Origin: Pseudomonas corrugata
GTDB lineage: Bacteria; Pseudomonadota; Gammaproteobacteria; Pseudomonadales; Pseudomonadaceae
Direction of reading: 5' to 3'
NCBI RefSeq assembly: GCF_001269905.1
Contig: NZ_LHVK01000003.1
Span: 372,001-436,000 of the forward strand
Length of the DNA: 64,000 nt
Part shown: positions 20,004 to 32,065 of the stretch, in pieces
Layout of the letters: each line of letters begins with the position of its first letter
Numbering within the stretch: the stretch's first letter is position 1
Notes under the pieces: model-generated
Databases searched by the model: none
What the model was told of the DNA's origin: nothing
What the model saw: only the letters and a program-made list of their open reading frames with translations
Made by a program: the position numbers and the translations under genes

Positions 20004-21227
20004 ATGGCTATCGAGATCAAAGCCCCCACTTTCCCGGAATCGGTTGCCGATGGCACCGTTGCCACCTGGCACAAAAAACCGGGCGAGGCCGTCAAGCGTG
20101 ACGAACTGATCGTCGACATCGAGACCGACAAGGTCGTGCTGGAAGTCCTGGCGACCGCCGACGGCGTGCTGGGCGCGATCGTCAAGAACGAAGGCGACAC
20201 TGTTCTGTCCGACGAAGTGCTGGGCTCGATCGTTGAAGGTGGTGCTGCCGCTGCTGCTCCGGCCGCTGCTGCTGCACCTGCCGCTGCCCAGGCTGCCGCT
20301 CCGGTTGCCGATGGCGAAGACGATCCAGTCGCCGCACCTGCTGCGCGCAAGATCGCCGAAGAGAACGGTATCAACATCGCTTCCGTTGCCGGCACCGGCA
20401 AAGGTGGTCGTGTGACCAAGGAAGACGTGGTTGCCGCCGTGGCCGCCAAGAAAGCCGCTCCAGCTGCCGCACCTGCCAAGCCAGCCGCACCGGCCGCTTC
20501 GGCTCCGGTGTTCGCTGCCGGTGATCGCGTTGAAAAACGCGTTCCGATGACTCGCCTGCGTGCCAAGGTTGCCGAGCGTCTGGTCGAAGCCCAGTCGAAC
20601 ATGGCGATGCTGACCACCTTCAACGAAGTCGACATGACCGAAGTCATGGCTCTGCGTTCGAAGTACAAGGACCTGTTCGAGAAGTCCCACAACGGCGTAC
20701 GCCTGGGCTTCATGTCGTTCTTCGTCAAGGCTGCCACCGAAGCGCTGAAACGCTTCCCGGCTGTCAACGCATCGATCGACGGTTCCGATATCGTCTACCA
20801 TGGCTACGCCGACATTGGTGTTGCGGTTTCCAGCGATCGTGGCCTGGTGGTTCCGGTCCTGCGTAACGCCGAACTGATGAGCCTGGCCGAAATCGAAGGC
20901 GGCATCGCCACCTTCGGCAAGAAGGCCCGTGACGGCAAGCTGTCCATCGAAGAGATGACCGGCGGTACGTTCACCATCACCAACGGTGGTACATTCGGTT
21001 CGATGATGTCGACGCCGATCGTCAACCCGCCACAAGCGGCGATCCTGGGCATGCACAACATCCTGCAGCGTCCGATGGCGATCAACGGTCAGGTTGTGAT
21101 TCGTCCGATGATGTACCTGGCCCTGTCCTACGATCACCGCCTGATCGACGGTAAAGAAGCCGTGACGTTCCTGGTGACCATCAAGAACCTGCTGGAAGAT
21201 CCGGCTCGTCTGCTGCTGGATATCTGA
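20004..21227 (+). CDS. sucB: Dihydrolipoamide succinyltransferase (E2)
   Basis: 407 aa. The lipoyl domain is at residues 1-77 with lipoyl-Lys43 in [11 protein letters not shown]. An Ala/Pro-rich linker covers about 78-105 and the E1/E3-binding domain about 110-147 ([20 protein letters not shown]). A second Ala-rich linker follows, then the catalytic domain with SYDHRLIDG (His378, Asp382). It is the core of the 2-oxoglutarate dehydrogenase complex, with sucA upstream and lpdG 110 bp downstream. Confidence 0.97.
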   Translation: MAIEIKAPTFPESVADGTVATWHKKPGEAVKRDELIVDIETDKVVLEVLATADGVLGAIVKNEGDTVLSDEVLGSIVEGGAAAAAPAAAAAPAAAQAAAPVADGEDDPVAAPAARKIAEENGINIASVAGTGKGGRVTKEDVVAAVAAKKAAPAAAPAKPAAPAASAPVFAAGDRVEKRVPMTRLRAKVAERLVEAQSNMAMLTTFNEVDMTEVMALRSKYKDLFEKSHNGVRLGFMSFFVKAATEALKRFPAVNASIDGSDIVYHGYADIGVAVSSDRGLVVPVLRNAELMSLAEIEGGIATFGKKARDGKLSIEEMTGGTFTITNGGTFGSMMSTPIVNPPQAAILGMHNILQRPMAINGQVVIRPMMYLALSYDHRLIDGKEAVTFLVTIKNLLEDPARLLLDI

Positions 21228-21238
21228 TATCGCCGCGA

Positions 21239-21260
21239 GGGCCGGTCCGTTGACCGGCCC
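21239..21260 (+). other. Intercistronic hairpin between sucB and lpdG
   Basis: A perfect 9-bp GC stem (GGGCCGGTC / GACCGGCCC) with a CGTT loop lies 11 bp after the sucB stop. There is no T-run, so mRNA stabilisation or processing is more likely than termination. Confidence 0.6.
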
Positions 21261-21334
21261 CTTGCTGAAACAACCGGTTTCGTCCCACGGCGGTCTCCAC
21301 AAGTGACCGTCCGGTTTGATTCGAGAAGGAATGA

Positions 21335-22774
<1,440 letters not shown>

Positions 22775-22789
22775 TAAATAATAAGAAAC

Positions 22790-22895
22790 CACGGCGGTTC
22801 GGCCCGTCGTGAGCCTTGCGAGCAAGACTCACCGCGGAATGTCCGCTGGACGCAGTCTTGCGTAGCTGAACCGGGCGACCGGAAGGCTACGCAAG
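22790..22895 (+). promoter_or_regulatory. Chain of four hairpins upstream of sucC
   Basis: Between lpdG and sucC I find four stems in a row: CACGGCG/CGTCGTG (22790-22811, one G-U pair), CTTG/CAAG (22815-22826), GCGGA/TCCGC (22834-22846), and a long stem CTTGCGTAGC/GCTACGCAAG (22857-22895) capped by CCGG/CCGG. This would be a highly structured leader for sucCD. Confidence 0.65.
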
Positions 22896-22970
22896 CAGCA
22901 GTCACAGGTGGTGCGGCACTGAAACGGTGCAGCACCGAATGCGCAGTACCTAACGAAGACGGTAATAAGC

Positions 22971-24136
<1,166 letters not shown>

Positions 24137-24137
<1 letters not shown>

Positions 24138-25021
24138 TGAGCGTCCTGATCAACAAAGACACCAAGGTTATCTGCCAGGGTATTACCGGTTCGCAAGGTA
24201 GTTTCCACACCCAGCAAGCCATCGAATACGGCACCAAGATGGTTGGCGGCGTAACGCCTGGCAAGGGCGGCACCGAGCACCTGGGCCTGCCTGTCTTCAA
24301 CACCGTCAAGGACGCTGTTGCAGCCACTGGCGCCACCGCCAGCGTGATCTACGTTCCGGCTCCTTTCTGCAAGGATTCCATCCTTGAAGCGGCGTTCGGC
24401 GGCATCAAGCTGATCGTGTGCATCACCGAAGGCATCCCGACCATCGACATGCTGGAAGCCAAGGTCAAGTGCGACGAGCTGGGCATCACCCTGATCGGGC
24501 CTAACTGCCCAGGCGTGATCACTCCAGGCGAATGCAAGATCGGCATCATGCCAGGTCACATTCACTTGCCAGGCAAGGTCGGTATCGTTTCCCGTTCCGG
24601 CACCCTGACCTACGAAGCTGTGAAGCAGACCACTGACGCCGGTTTCGGTCAGTCGACTTGCGTCGGCATCGGCGGTGACCCGATCCCAGGCTCGAACTTC
24701 ATCGACATCCTGAAGCTGTTCCAGGAAGACCCGAAGACCGAAGCGATCGTCATGATCGGTGAGATCGGCGGTTCGGCTGAAGAAGAAGCGGCTGCCTACA
24801 TCAAGGCAAACGTGACCAAGCCGGTTGTTTCCTACATCGCAGGTGTGACTGCTCCTCCGGGCAAGCGCATGGGCCATGCTGGCGCAATCATCTCTGGCGG
24901 CAAAGGCACTGCAGACGAGAAATTCGCTGCACTGCAAGACGCAGGCGTGAAAACCGTGCGTTCGCTGGCAGACATCGGCAAGGCCCTGGCTGAGCTGACT
25001 GGCTGGGAAATGAAGAAGTAA
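24137..25021 (+). CDS. sucD: Succinyl-CoA synthetase alpha subunit
   Basis: 294 aa. The N-terminal Rossmann CoA-binding domain has [20 protein letters not shown]. The phosphohistidine is His247 in [38 protein letters not shown] is also typical. It pairs with SucC and is the last gene of the TCA block; a terminator follows at 25050. Confidence 0.98.
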
Positions 25022-25049
25022 GCTTCGGCTGACTGATTCGCTCCAGCAC

Positions 25050-25073
25050 AAAGGCCACCTTCGGGTGGCCTTT
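25050..25073 (+). terminator. Terminator after sucD
   Basis: Stem AAAGGCCACC / GGTGGCCTTT with a TTCG tetraloop. The T-run is short. Confidence 0.82.
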
Positions 25074-25101
25074 GTCGTTTCTGGCACTTGTGTGGAAGCA
25101 A

Positions 25102-25148
25102 GTGTGGGAGCAAGCCTTGCTCCCACAGATAAATCCCCTCGCCACAAG
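25102..25148. repeat. Hybrid REP: class I palindrome fused to a class II half
   Basis: 25102-25128 is a compact palindrome (GTGTGGGAGCAAG / CTTGCTCCCACA). It runs directly into 25129-25148, ATAAATCCCCTCGCCACAAG, which is the outer end of the class II REP seen intact at 48923-49058. Confidence 0.8.
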
Positions 25149-25406
25149 TCATCCGCTGTCCACCAGGGAGGTTATGTGGGAAAAATAGATACGTAAACGC
25201 GACACGAAAATGTCGTGTATCGGATAGTTCGCCCCGTAACAGTGCGTTTGTGATCCGAATTGGTTAGGCTAGCAGCCATTTTTGCGACCGCAGCCCACAA
25301 GGACGCGACGCGCTAAACGGGTCGATCCCATACGGATCGGCAGCATTTCCCTCTACCCATGGGGAAATCCCTCTCTAAATTCCGATTCAGCAGTGTGGTT
25401 TCCTTA

Positions 25407-26720
25407 ATGAAAGTGTTGAAAGGCCAGGACATCCTGGCGCTTGGTTTCATGACATTTGCCCTGTTCGTCGGGGCCGGCAACATCATCTTCCCGCCTATCG
25501 TTGGTTTGCAGTCCGGACCCCATGTCTGGATGGCGGCGTTGGGTTTCCTGATCACTGCGGTAGGGCTGCCGGTGATCACCGTGGTTGCCCTGGCGAAGGT
25601 CGGCGGGGCGATGGATGCATTGAGCAGTCCCATCGGCAAGCTTGCCGGCGGTCTGCTGGCGGCGGTCTGCTACCTGGCCGTCGGTCCGCTGTTCGCCACG
25701 CCGCGTACCGCCACCGTCTCGTTCGAAGTCGGCCTGGCGCCACTGACCGGCGAAAGCCCGCTGGCGCTGTTCCTCTACAGCGCCGTGTATTTCGTGCTGG
25801 TGTTCTTCATCTCGCTCTACCCGGGTCGGTTGCTGGATACCGTTGGACGTTTCCTCGCGCCGCTGAAGATCATCGCCCTGGCCGTGCTGGGGATCGCTGC
25901 GTTTGCCTTGCCCGCCGGCGGTATCGGCGTAGCCACACCGGAGTATGTCGCGGCGCCGTTCTCCCAGGGTTTCATCAATGGCTACCTGACCATGGATACC
26001 CTCGGTGCCCTGGTGTTCGGCATCGTCATCGTCAACGCGATCCGCTCCCGGGGCGTCGAGTCACCGGCCCTGATCACCCGCTATGCAATCATTGCCGGGT
26101 TGATTGCCGGGGCCGGCCTCGCGCTGGTCTATATCAGCCTGTTCCGCCTGGGCTCGGGCAGCCACGAAGTGGCATTGGGCGCAACCAACGGCGCTGCGGT
26201 GCTGCATGCCTACGTGCAACACACCTTCGGCAGTCTGGGCAGTGGTTTCCTTGCCGTATTGATCTCCCTGGCCTGCCTGGTGACCGCGGTGGGCCTGACC
26301 TGCGCTTGTGCCGAATACTTCAGCCGTGTCCTGCCGCTGTCCTACAAGACGCTGGTGGTGATTCTGGCGGCGTTTTCGTTGCTGGTGTCCAACCTCGGCC
26401 TGACCAAGCTGATCGCTTTGTCGATCCCGGTCCTGACCGCAATCTATCCGCCATGCATCGCCCTGGTAGCCCTGAGCTTCTGCAAGGACTTCTGGCTCGA
26501 ACAGGGACGCATCGTCGGCCCGGTGATGCTGGTGTCGTTCCTGTTTGGCCTGGTCGATGCGCTCAAGGGCGCAGGGCTGGCTGACTGGATGCCGGCGCAA
26601 CTGGCTCATCTGCCGCTGAGCGAGCAGGGACTGGCCTGGCTGGTGCCATCGGTCATGACCCTGGTCGTGGCCGTGGTGTGTGATCGCCTGCTGGGCAAGC
26701 GCAGCGAAGCACTGGCTTAA
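25407..26720 (+). CDS. brnQ: Branched-chain amino acid:cation symporter
   Basis: 437 aa, LIVCS family, the same length as P. aeruginosa BraB as I recall it. It has about 12 membrane helices. The N-terminal signature [20 protein letters not shown] and [16 protein letters not shown] are typical. It imports Leu, Ile and Val with Na+ or H+. I prefer ATG 25407 to an in-frame ATG 16 codons upstream, because the family begins here. It is monocistronic with a strong terminator 28 bp after the stop. Confidence 0.93.
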   Translation: MKVLKGQDILALGFMTFALFVGAGNIIFPPIVGLQSGPHVWMAALGFLITAVGLPVITVVALAKVGGAMDALSSPIGKLAGGLLAAVCYLAVGPLFATPRTATVSFEVGLAPLTGESPLALFLYSAVYFVLVFFISLYPGRLLDTVGRFLAPLKIIALAVLGIAAFALPAGGIGVATPEYVAAPFSQGFINGYLTMDTLGALVFGIVIVNAIRSRGVESPALITRYAIIAGLIAGAGLALVYISLFRLGSGSHEVALGATNGAAVLHAYVQHTFGSLGSGFLAVLISLACLVTAVGLTCACAEYFSRVLPLSYKTLVVILAAFSLLVSNLGLTKLIALSIPVLTAIYPPCIALVALSFCKDFWLEQGRIVGPVMLVSFLFGLVDALKGAGLADWMPAQLAHLPLSEQGLAWLVPSVMTLVVAVVCDRLLGKRSEALA

Positions 26721-26747
26721 ACCGCCACACTGTTCCCGCTTGACCGA

Positions 26748-26781
26748 AATGCCCCGTATCAATCGATACGGGGCATTTTTT
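26748..26781 (+). terminator. Terminator after brnQ
   Basis: Stem AATGCCCCGTATC / GATACGGGGCATT followed by T-rich sequence. Confidence 0.92.
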
Positions 26782-26844
26782 ATGCAGCGGTGTCTTTTTC
26801 CTTGGGTTAACGTCGAAGCAGTGTCCTGCACAAATGAAGTTCTC

Positions 26845-26936
26845 CTGTGGGAGCGAGCCTGCTCGCGATAGCGGTAAGTCAGCCAATGAATGGATAGCTG
26901 ATCAACCGCAATCGCGAGCAGGCTCGCTCCCACAGG
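26845..26936. repeat. REPIN (class I)
   Basis: Inverted arms at 26845-26869 and 26911-26936, between brnQ and the DUF599 gene. Confidence 0.9.
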
Positions 26937-26979
26937 AGGCGCAGCAACTGCTCCATGTTCTTTTTATACAAGGAATTGC

Positions 26980-27717
26980 ATGTCATTCATCCAAGCCAAC
27001 CTGATCCATCTCCTGGCCGCTGTGTGGTTCATCATCTGCTGGGGCGGCTATACCCGTTATGCCACGTGGAAGGCCCGCGATACGGCCTGCCTGGCCAGTG
27101 TGATGCACTTGTATCGTGAAGACTGGATGCGCCGCATGCTGCTGCGTGAGAACCGTATTGCCGATGCCAGTGTGATCGGTAACCTGGAGCGTAATGCGTC
27201 ATTTTTTGCCTCCAGTACGTTGATCATCCTGGCTGGCATCCTGACGGTACTCGGCGCATCCGACCGTGCGGTGTCGTTACTGGCGGACCTGCCACTGGTA
27301 CAGCAGGCTTCACAGGGCATGGCCGAGGTCAAACTGCTGTGCCTGGCGTTGGTGTTCGTGTACGCGTTCTTCACGTTCAGCTGGTGCATGCGTCAATACA
27401 ACTTCGCGGCGGTCCTGGTGGGGTCGGCGCCGATGATCGGCGAACGCCATGTCTCGGAGCAGGAGCGCAAGGCCTTTGCACTGCGGGCCGCGCGGGTGAT
27501 CTCGATGGCCGCCAACCAGTTCAACTTCGGCCTGCGCTCTTATTATTTCGGCATGACCATGTTGGCGTGGTTCGTCAGCCCCTGGTTATTCATGTTGATG
27601 AGTGCTGGCGTGGTGTTTGTGCTCTATCAGCGCGAGTTTCATTCCGATGTGCTGGATGTCATGGTCTATACGCCGACGGAAGTGCCGGCAGCCGAAGTCG
27701 TCAAGGACGCGACATGA
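26980..27717 (+). CDS. DUF599 membrane protein
   Basis: 245 aa. Hydrophobic segments lie at about residues 5-25, 72-92, 110-130 and 190-215. The stretches WKARDTACLASVMHLYREDWMRRML and RQYNFAAVLVGSAPM (quoted in part) are characteristic of DUF599, a family of unknown function found in many Proteobacteria. It has an AAGGAATTGC ribosome site and faces the small lipoprotein gene across a shared bidirectional terminator. Confidence 0.85.
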   Translation: MSFIQANLIHLLAAVWFIICWGGYTRYATWKARDTACLASVMHLYREDWMRRMLLRENRIADASVIGNLERNASFFASSTLIILAGILTVLGASDRAVSLLADLPLVQQASQGMAEVKLLCLALVFVYAFFTFSWCMRQYNFAAVLVGSAPMIGERHVSEQERKAFALRAARVISMAANQFNFGLRSYYFGMTMLAWFVSPWLFMLMSAGVVFVLYQREFHSDVLDVMVYTPTEVPAAEVVKDAT

Positions 27718-27739
27718 CAACATGGCCGGCTAAATCATA

Positions 27740-27778
27740 GGCAAAAGAAAACCCGCGCCAGGCGGGTTTTCTTTTGCC
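27740..27778. terminator. Bidirectional terminator
   Basis: A nearly uninterrupted 17-bp stem (GGCAAAAGAAAACCCGC / complement) with A-rich and T-rich shoulders on both sides. It serves the convergent DUF599 and lipoprotein genes. Confidence 0.95.
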
Positions 27779-27790
27779 GCTAAAACCGTA

Positions 27791-28042
27791 TCAGTTGGTT
27801 TTAGGTGCTTCGGCAGGCGCTTGTTCCTGCGTCGCGGCTTTGTTCGCTTCAGCCTGATCTTTGGCGGCTTCGGCGTTTTCTTTCGCCGCGTCGTTCACTT
27901 TATCCTGTGCTTTGTTCATGTCCTGCTGAGCTTGCTCAGCATGTTGGTTGGCATCTTGAGCTTTGTCCTCGGATTTCTTATCGCAGGCAGCGAGACCAAG
28001 GGAGGCGGCCAACATCAAGGCAATAGCTAAAGTCTTACGCAT
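27791..28042 (-). CDS. Small lipoprotein with charged helical body
   Basis: 83 aa. The signal peptide MRKTLAIALMLAASLGLAAC ends in the lipobox LAAC, so Cys20 is the lipidation site. The mature part is about 63 residues rich in Ala, Lys, Glu, Gln and Asp (QDMNKAQDKVNDAAKENAEA), predicted to form a coiled coil like Lpp-type or entericidin-like envelope proteins. The function is unknown. The start has a GGAG ribosome site, and the gene uses the shared terminator at 27740-27778. Confidence 0.85.
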   Translation of the reverse strand: MRKTLAIALMLAASLGLAACDKKSEDKAQDANQHAEQAQQDMNKAQDKVNDAAKENAEAAKDQAEANKAATQEQAPAEAPKTN

Positions 28043-28200
28043 GGGGTGTTTCTCCTTATGGAAATAACTACTGGCCGTTTGAGCAATTCGCCTGGGGTTA
28101 AGTTCCTCTTTTGCGACAGATATATAACGTTGCGGTGAAATGGAACTTTATGAGGCGCGCCTGTTATCAGGTCCCCGTTACTGACAAGAGCATTGAATCA

Positions 28201-28677
28201 ATGGCTGAAGATCCCGTTTTTGAGCGTGCGACGCGTTTTTTGTCCGCGCTGAGACATTGCCAGGTGTTGGGCTTGAAGTTGCACAGCGCCAGCCAGGAAG
28301 GACTGACCCTGGTGCTGCCTTTCAGCCCACGGATCGTGGGCAACCCGCTTACCGGCGTCCTGCATGGCGGGGCGTTGACGTCATTGATGGACACGGCCTG
28401 CGGTATGTCGACCCTCTGCGTTTTACCGGAGTTCGAGGTCTGTCCGACCCTGGACCTGCGCATCGACTACATGCACGCCGCCGAGCCGAACAAGGATGTC
28501 TATGGTTTCGCGCAATGCTACCGGGTGACGCCGGACGTGATTTTCACCCGAGGTTTCGCCTATCAGGACGACCCCGCTCAACCCATCGCCCATGTGGTGG
28601 GGACTTTCATGCGCCTGGGCCAACACGCCAGGGGTATAACGAAGGGTGGCCGGACGGCTGGCATGGACACGCCATGA
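28201..28677 (+). CDS. PaaI-like hotdog thioesterase (first of an overlapping pair)
   Basis: 158 aa from MAEDPVFERA. The hotdog core is NPLTGVLHGGALTSLMDTACGMS, with the expected acid (Asp) on the central helix, followed by DLRIDYMHAAEPNKDV. The likely activity is hydrolysis of acyl- or aryl-CoA thioesters, with unknown substrate. An in-frame ATG at 28150 would give a longer N-terminus; I chose 28201 by fit to the family. It overlaps the next thioesterase by 4 bp (ATGA). Confidence 0.82.
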   Translation: MAEDPVFERATRFLSALRHCQVLGLKLHSASQEGLTLVLPFSPRIVGNPLTGVLHGGALTSLMDTACGMSTLCVLPEFEVCPTLDLRIDYMHAAEPNKDVYGFAQCYRVTPDVIFTRGFAYQDDPAQPIAHVVGTFMRLGQHARGITKGGRTAGMDTP

Positions 28678-29135
28678 CCGATATCACCGGAGAACGACTG
28701 CGTCAGGCCTGTGAGCAGGGTGATTATGCGCTGCTGCTGGCCTCGATCCCTTATGCCCAGCTCATCGGCGCCGAATGCGCGCGCCAGGGCGATGACCTGA
28801 TCTTCCGCCTGCCGGCCAACAAGGACAACATTGGTAACCCTTTACTGCCGGCGATCCATGGCGGCGTCATTGCCGGCTTCATGGAGCTGGCGGCAGCCGT
28901 TCATCTGCTGATCGCCACCCGCGCGCCGGGTGTGCCGAAGATCATCGATTTCTCCCTGGATTACCTGCGCGCCGGGCAATTTCGCGACACCTATGCCAGG
29001 TGCCAGGTTTGGCGCCAGGGCCGACGGGTGGCCAACGTTGCCATCACCGCCTGGCAGGACGCGGAGGCCGAGCCGATCGCAACCGCGCGGGCGCATTTCA
29101 AGATCCAGGAGTCTGCCAAACCTGACCACCCTTGA
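28674..29135 (+). CDS. PaaI-like hotdog thioesterase (second of the pair)
   Basis: 153 aa. The same fold as the upstream gene: NPLLPAIHGGVIAGFMELAAAVHLL, but the acidic residue on the helix is Glu rather than Asp. FSLDYLRAGQFRDTYARC follows. The 4-bp overlap and shared fold suggest a mixed hexamer/tetramer or two substrate ranges acting in sequence; this is inference. It ends 86 bp before htpG. Confidence 0.84.
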   Translation: MTDITGERLRQACEQGDYALLLASIPYAQLIGAECARQGDDLIFRLPANKDNIGNPLLPAIHGGVIAGFMELAAAVHLLIATRAPGVPKIIDFSLDYLRAGQFRDTYARCQVWRQGRRVANVAITAWQDAEAEPIATARAHFKIQESAKPDHP

Positions 29136-29221
29136 AATCCCCATCGTTGCCCCCACCTTGAGGACATCCCGCCGCCATCTCAGCGAGGCGGACACCACCA
29201 TCCACTTGGAGTTTGATGACC

Positions 29222-31126
29222 ATGAGCGTGGAAACTCAAAAGGAAACCCTGGGCTTCCAGACCGAGGTGAAACAGCTGCTGCACCTGATGATTCACTCGC
29301 TGTATTCGAATAAGGAAATTTTCCTTCGCGAGTTGATTTCAAACGCCTCCGATGCTGTCGACAAATTGCGTTTCGAAGCCCTTTCCAAGCCAGAGCTGCT
29401 GGAGGGGGGCGCTGAGCTGAAAATCCGTGTGAGCTTCGACAAGGACGCCAAGACCGTCACCCTCGAAGACAATGGCATCGGCATGAGCCGCGAAGAGGTG
29501 ATCACGCACCTGGGCACCATCGCCAAGTCCGGCACTGCCGATTTCATGAAAAACCTGTCGGGCGACCAGAAGAAAGATTCCCACCTGATCGGGCAGTTCG
29601 GCGTCGGCTTCTATTCGGCGTTCATCGTTGCCGAGCAGGTCGAAGTGTTCAGTCGCCGTGCCGGCCTCGCAGCGAGCGAAGGCGTGCACTGGTCGTCCAA
29701 GGGCGAGGGCGAGTTTGAAGTCGCCACCATCGACAAGGCTGATCGCGGCACCCGCATCGTGCTGCACCTCAAGTCCGGCGAGGACGAGTTTGCCGATGGC
29801 TGGCGCCTGCGCAACATCATCAAGAAGTATTCCGACCATATCGCGCTGCCGATCGAGCTGCCGAAGGAAGTCACCGCCGCTGAAGGCGAAGAAAAGCCTG
29901 AAGTGGAATGGGAAACCGTCAACCGCGCCAGCGCCCTGTGGACTCGCCCACGGACCGAGGTGAAGGACGAGGAATACCAGGAGTTCTACAAGCACATTGC
30001 CCACGATTACGAGAACCCGCTGAGCTGGAGCCATAACAAGGTCGAAGGCAAGCTGGAATACAACTCGCTGCTGTACGTGCCGGCCCGCGCCCCGTTCGAC
30101 CTGTATCAACGCGAAGCGCCACGTGGCCTGAAGCTTTACGTGCAACGCGTCTTCGTGATGGACCAGGCCGAATCGTTCCTGCCGCTGTACTTGCGCTTCA
30201 TCAAGGGTGTGGTGGATTCCAACGATCTGTCTCTGAACGTTTCGCGGGAAATCCTGCAGAAAGATCCGATCATCGACTCCATGAAGTCGGCGCTGACCAA
30301 GCGTGTCTTGGACATGCTGGAAAAACTGGCGAAGAACGAGCCCGAGCAGTACAAGAGCTTCTGGAAGAACTTCGGCCAGGTGATGAAAGAAGGTCCGGCC
30401 GAGGATTTCGCCAATAAAGAAAAGATCGCCGGCCTGCTGCGCTTTGCGTCGACCCAGGGTGACGATGGCGAGCAGATCGTCGGTCTGGCCGATTACCTGG
30501 CCCGCGCCAAGGAAGGTCAGGACAAGATCTACTACCTGACCGGTGAAACCTATGCACAGGTCAAGAACAGCCCGCACCTGGAAGTCTTCCGCAAGAAGGG
30601 CATTGAAGTGCTGTTGCTGACCGACCGTATCGATGAGTGGCTGATGAGCTACCTCAACGAGTTCGACGGCAAGAGCTTCGTCGATGTGGCCCGTGGCGAC
30701 CTGGACCTCGGCAACCTGGATTCGGAAGAAGACAAGAAAGCCGCCGAAGAAGTCGCCAAGAGCAAGGAAGGCCTGGTGGAGCGGATCAAGACAGCCCTGG
30801 GCGATGCCGTCAGCGAAGTGCGTGTCTCGCACCGCCTTACCGATTCCCCGGCGATCCTGGCCATCGGTGAACAGGACCTCGGCCTGCAAATGCGCCAGAT
30901 CCTGGAAGCCAGTGGCCAGAAAGTCCCGGATTCCAAGCCGATTTTCGAGTTCAACCCGGCTCACCCGCTGGTGGAGAAACTCGACAACGAGCAGAGCGAA
31001 GAGCGCTTTGGCGACCTGTCGCACATCCTGTTCGATCAAGCGGCCCTGGCGGCGGGCGACAGCCTGAAGGACCCGGCGGCCTATGTGCGTCGCCTGAACA
31101 AGCTGCTGGTTGAACTGTCAGCTTGA
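29222..31126 (+). CDS. htpG: Chaperone HtpG (Hsp90)
   Basis: 634 aa, the bacterial Hsp90. The N-terminal GHKL ATPase domain has [31 protein letters not shown], the [11 protein letters not shown] loop and [14 protein letters not shown]. The middle domain has [10 protein letters not shown] and the C-terminal part is the dimerisation region. I start at [12 protein letters not shown] (29222), not at the in-frame ATG three codons upstream, because that is the known Pseudomonas N-terminus. A terminator follows at 31137. Confidence 0.97.
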   Translation: MSVETQKETLGFQTEVKQLLHLMIHSLYSNKEIFLRELISNASDAVDKLRFEALSKPELLEGGAELKIRVSFDKDAKTVTLEDNGIGMSREEVITHLGTIAKSGTADFMKNLSGDQKKDSHLIGQFGVGFYSAFIVAEQVEVFSRRAGLAASEGVHWSSKGEGEFEVATIDKADRGTRIVLHLKSGEDEFADGWRLRNIIKKYSDHIALPIELPKEVTAAEGEEKPEVEWETVNRASALWTRPRTEVKDEEYQEFYKHIAHDYENPLSWSHNKVEGKLEYNSLLYVPARAPFDLYQREAPRGLKLYVQRVFVMDQAESFLPLYLRFIKGVVDSNDLSLNVSREILQKDPIIDSMKSALTKRVLDMLEKLAKNEPEQYKSFWKNFGQVMKEGPAEDFANKEKIAGLLRFASTQGDDGEQIVGLADYLARAKEGQDKIYYLTGETYAQVKNSPHLEVFRKKGIEVLLLTDRIDEWLMSYLNEFDGKSFVDVARGDLDLGNLDSEEDKKAAEEVAKSKEGLVERIKTALGDAVSEVRVSHRLTDSPAILAIGEQDLGLQMRQILEASGQKVPDSKPIFEFNPAHPLVEKLDNEQSEERFGDLSHILFDQAALAAGDSLKDPAAYVRRLNKLLVELSA

Positions 31127-31136
31127 TGAGGTAAGG

Positions 31137-31160
31137 AAAACCCCGCTTCGGCGGGGTTTT
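31137..31160 (+). terminator. Terminator after htpG
   Basis: AAAACCCCGC / GCGGGGTTTT stem with a TTCG loop. Confidence 0.93.
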
Positions 31161-31191
31161 CGTTTCTGGTATCCATCAAAAGGAGACAGAC

Positions 31192-31920
31192 ATGAGTCAG
31201 ATTACGGTTCGTTCAGTGGCCTATCAGATTGACGGCCAGACCTACGAAAGTCGCCTGGCCTTCGATGCCGCCCAGCAGGGCCCGCGTCCGGGCTTGCTGA
31301 TGGCGCCGAACTGGATGGGGGTTGGGGCGGGGGCCGAGGACATCGCCAAGTCGGTGGCGGCCAAGGGGTATGTGGTGTTGATCGCCGACCTGTACGGCCA
31401 GACGGTGCGCCCGAGCAATGCCGAGGAGGCGGGGGCTGCGATGATGCCGCTCAAGAAGGATCGGGCCCTGTTGCGCAAGCGCATGCAGGCGGCATTCGAG
31501 CAGCTGCAAGGGCAGGGTGAGGCGCAGGTCGACGCTACGAAACTCGCCACGTTCGGCTTCTGCTTCGGCGGTTGCTGTGCCCTGGAGCTGGCCCGCATGG
31601 GCGCGCCGCTGAAGGCCGCTATTTCGTTCCATGGCACCCTGGATACGCCGAACCCGTCGGATGCGCAAAACATCAAGGGTGTGGTGCTGGCGATGCACGG
31701 TGCTTCAGACCCGCTGGTACCGAAGGAACAACTGCCAGCCTTTGAGGACGAAATGAACGCCGCCGGTGTCGATTGGCAACTGCTGAGCTACGGTGGCGCG
31801 GTGCACTCTTTCACCGATCCCCACGCCAATGTGCCGGGCAAGATGATGTACAACGCCAAGGTGGCCAAGCGGGCGTTCAGGGCGATGCACAATTTGCTGG
31901 ATGAAGTGTTCGCGGGCTGA
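31192..31920 (+). CDS. Dienelactone hydrolase family protein
   Basis: 242 aa alpha/beta hydrolase. The nucleophile is a Cys in GFCFGGCCALELARMG, the acid lies in MHGASDPLVPKEQL, and the catalytic His is in GGAVHSFTDPHA, the classical Cys-Asp-His triad of dienelactone hydrolase. No ring-cleavage genes are nearby, so the physiological substrate is open. It has an AAAGGAGACAG ribosome site and lies just after the htpG terminator, so it is a separate unit. Confidence 0.9.
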   Translation: MSQITVRSVAYQIDGQTYESRLAFDAAQQGPRPGLLMAPNWMGVGAGAEDIAKSVAAKGYVVLIADLYGQTVRPSNAEEAGAAMMPLKKDRALLRKRMQAAFEQLQGQGEAQVDATKLATFGFCFGGCCALELARMGAPLKAAISFHGTLDTPNPSDAQNIKGVVLAMHGASDPLVPKEQLPAFEDEMNAAGVDWQLLSYGGAVHSFTDPHANVPGKMMYNAKVAKRAFRAMHNLLDEVFAG

Positions 31921-31961
31921 GTTGGGCTTGATCTGATTTTGTTGTTGTCTGGCCTGCCGTC

Positions 31962-32026
31962 ATCGCGAGCAGGCTCGCGACCACAGGGGGGCACCAATCC
32001 GATGTGGGAGCGAGCCTGCTCGCGAT
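31962..32026. repeat. REPIN (class I), short spacer
   Basis: Arms at 31962-31986 (with a GCGACC change) and 32003-32026. The spacer is only about 16 bp, the shortest in the window. Confidence 0.88.
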
Positions 32027-32065
32027 AGCGGACGGTCAGACACCACTGAGCTCATCCCACGGAAC

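Noticed and set aside
17598..21302. A 1234-codon open frame on the minus strand across sucA and sucB, and similar long frames opposite gcl (805-2598), actP (9948-11600) and sdhA (13876-15777).
   Set aside because: These are antisense shadows in GC-rich coding DNA. They have no recognisable domains and lie fully over strongly conserved genes.
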